The notes under the pieces were generated by a model that was not told the DNA's origin, ran no database searches, and worked only from the letters and a program-made list of their open reading frames with translations. Shown here one piece after another: positions 13,650 to 14,614 of a stretch of 14,614 bases of DNA; the stretch's first letter is position 1; each line of letters begins with the position of its first letter. The translations under genes were made by a program, and so were the position numbers. Source of the stretch: DATAEK01 sp036258055 (GTDB lineage Bacteria > Acidobacteriota > Vicinamibacteria > Vicinamibacterales > 2-12-FULL-66-21); the NCBI GenBank assembly GCA_036258055.1, contig DATAEK010000422.1:1-14614 (forward strand), read 5' to 3'.

Positions 13650-13756
13650 CTCTTAGGCGCGCCACGGGCGCGCTCCGCCGGAGCGGAGCGGGGCGACGGG
13701 GCCCCCGCGAGCGACGGCGATAGGGGGGTCCGGGGGACGAAGTCCCCCGGACTAAA
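13650..13756. repeat. GC-rich palindromic element
   Basis: A non-coding stretch of short inverted repeats: GCTCC-GCC-GGAGC (13672-13684), and an 11-bp perfect stem GTCCGGGGGAC / GTCCCCCGGAC with loop GAA (13728-13752). AT-rich bases (TAAATTA) follow directly on the plus strand. It resembles REP-like interspersed palindromes and could also terminate transcription from the left. Only one copy is in the window, so being a dispersed repeat is inference. Confidence 0.55.
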
Positions 13757-13885
13757 TTAGAACAGGAGCCAGTGGACTGCGCTGGCCAGCCCGCGCGACG
13801 CGAGAAGTCCGCCAAGAACAACGGCCGCAGCGATAGCCAAGAGGTCAACCGTGAAGAACGGCCGGTTGTTGGCGGAGTGATCCAC
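13757..13885 (-). CDS. Possible 42-aa membrane protein
   Basis: A short frame from GTG 13885 to TAA 13757. The product starts polar (MDHSANNRPFFTVD), then has a helix-forming hydrophobic stretch (LLAIAAAVVLGGLLASRG) and ends HWLLF. The sequence has the character of a genuine small membrane protein. The ribosome site is weak: AAGGGG is about 12 bases upstream. It sits beside the palindromic element and in the same direction as the membrane protein at the right edge. No family recognised. Confidence 0.4.
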   Translation of the reverse strand: MDHSANNRPFFTVDLLAIAAAVVLGGLLASRGLASAVHWLLF

Positions 13886-14165
13886 GGCTCAGGCTAACCC
13901 CTTCTTCAGTCGGTGACAAGCGCAGCGTTCGCGGAGCGCGACCCGTCCGGAGCACGCCGCCCAGGAGCGCTGCGAGGACCGTGCCGGTCGATCCCGATAC
14001 TCGAGGACGGGTCAACTGTTTGAGCGGAAACGATCTGGTTGAAGCCGGATCGTGGGAAGCCCCGGCAAGTCGCGCCCGGCGGGGAAAAAAGGCTGCGCGC
14101 GCGGGGGAAACGCGTGTCGAAATCTCGGAGAAGAACCAACCTCCGACGGGCGCCCTGCGCTCCCG

Positions 14166-14614
14166 CTACGCGGGCTCAACGCGCGTCGTTGATCGCCCGC
14201 GCCGCATGAACCACACGGTGATCGCGAACACGTAGAGGACGATGACGAGACTTACGGCGGTGTAGCGATCGTCGTCGGCCAGAATCAACGCCGGAATGAC
14301 CGCTGTCACCAGGGAGAGCGCCAAGAGCGCGACGCCTGTCAGCGGGTTCAGCAGCCAGAGCGCCGCGAAGCCCATCATGAATCCGTAGTAGTAGCAAGTG
14401 AGGTTCGTGAGCAGCGGAACCGCACCGAGACCCAGCACGAGCGCGACCCAGGGGTCACACTCGCGAACGGCCGCCGCCAGTAAGGCGATGAAAATCGCCA
14501 CGATGGCAACCTGAAGCCAACGCCGCTCGCCAAGAACGCGCGCACGCGCGTCCTTCCAGACATCCCACGGCGAGTCGAGCCAAAGCTCGCGCACGTTCTC
14601 GCTTCTCGTGTCGG
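14166..14614 (-). CDS. Multi-helix membrane protein, C-terminal part
   Basis: The frame is open to the right edge, so this is the C-terminal 149 or so residues of a larger protein; the GTG at 14594 is probably not the start. After a soluble piece (LWLDSPWDVWKDARARVLGE) come about four hydrophobic segments: LQVAIVAIFIALLAAAV, ALVLGLGAVPLL with TNLTCYYYGFMMGFAALWLL, VALLALSLVTAVIPALIL and AVSLVIVLYVFAITVWF. A basic tail (MRRGRSTTR) would be cytoplasmic. The LTCYYYGF stretch is distinctive, but I cannot assign a family. About 280 bp without a convincing gene separate it from the small frame downstream. Confidence 0.75.
   Translation of the reverse strand, partial: DTRSENVRELWLDSPWDVWKDARARVLGERRWLQVAIVAIFIALLAAAVRECDPWVALVLGLGAVPLLTNLTCYYYGFMMGFAALWLLNPLTGVALLALSLVTAVIPALILADDDRYTAVSLVIVLYVFAITVWFMRRGRSTTRVEPA

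Noticed and set aside
13906..14139. 77-codon minus-strand frame starting with TTG
   Set aside because: Product is basic and low in complexity, with no motif and no membrane segment.
1..14614. tRNA, rRNA, CRISPR array, insertion sequence or prophage
   Set aside because: Looked for and not seen: no transposase or integrase motifs, no regularly spaced repeats, no tRNA-like cloverleaf with a T-loop.

Overview
The window is high-GC bacterial DNA carrying a Tad (Flp-type IVb) pilus locus, two sigma-54 activators and a small exopolysaccharide operon. The gene set (Tad locus headed by PilZ proteins, TonB-like and DUF192 neighbours, DUF362 plus toroid pair) and base composition suggest an Acidobacteriota-type organism, perhaps Vicinamibacteria. 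That placement is inference; there is no rRNA or other taxonomic marker here.

Left part, minus strand, read right to left. A sigma-54 activator (6718-7860) is followed by a toroid-repeat protein (5650-6504) overlapping a Tat-exported DUF362 lipoprotein (4635-5669). Next come a membrane-anchored TonB C-terminal protein (3190-4473) and a DUF192 protein (2786-3136). The Tad operon follows: two PilZ-like proteins overlapping by ATGA (2209-2547, 1859-2212), two Flp pilins (1442-1624, 1120-1374), prepilin peptidase cpaA (592-1110), TadE pseudopilin (119-604) and the start of cpaB (cut by the left edge). The rest of the Tad machinery (secretin, ATPases, TadB/C) should lie beyond position 1.

Middle, 7861-8910. 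This is a regulatory region around two short overlapping genes on the plus strand: a 62-aa single-helix protein and a 72-aa zinc-ribbon protein. It holds four copies of the heptamer AAAAGTC in two inverted pairs (8036-8165) and two inverted repeats (8674-8692, 8748-8760).

Right part, plus strand. A second sigma-54 activator (8911-10110) is paralogous to the first over its whole length. It is followed at 13 bp by a processive family-2 glycosyltransferase (10124-11731), which overlaps by ATGA a TPR plus outer-membrane beta-barrel protein (11728-13539). Together they look like a minimal synthase-dependent polysaccharide synthesis and export operon. After it come a GC-rich palindromic segment (13540-13756), a possible 42-aa membrane protein on the minus strand, a stretch of about 280 bp (13886-14165) in which I see no convincing gene, and the C-terminal part of a multi-helix membrane protein cut by the right edge.

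Main idea: -24/-12 elements (GG-N10-GC with TTGC at -12) lie before the PilZ/Tad operon, the TonB gene, the toroid/DUF362 pair and both activators. The activators have the GSFTGA sigma-54 contact loop but no N-terminal sensor domain, and they end in a conserved domain that is not the usual Fis-type helix-turn-helix. The window therefore reads as one surface-attachment regulon: Tad pili with PilZ proteins on one side and an exopolysaccharide on the other, joined by twin sigma-54 activators of an unusual architecture.
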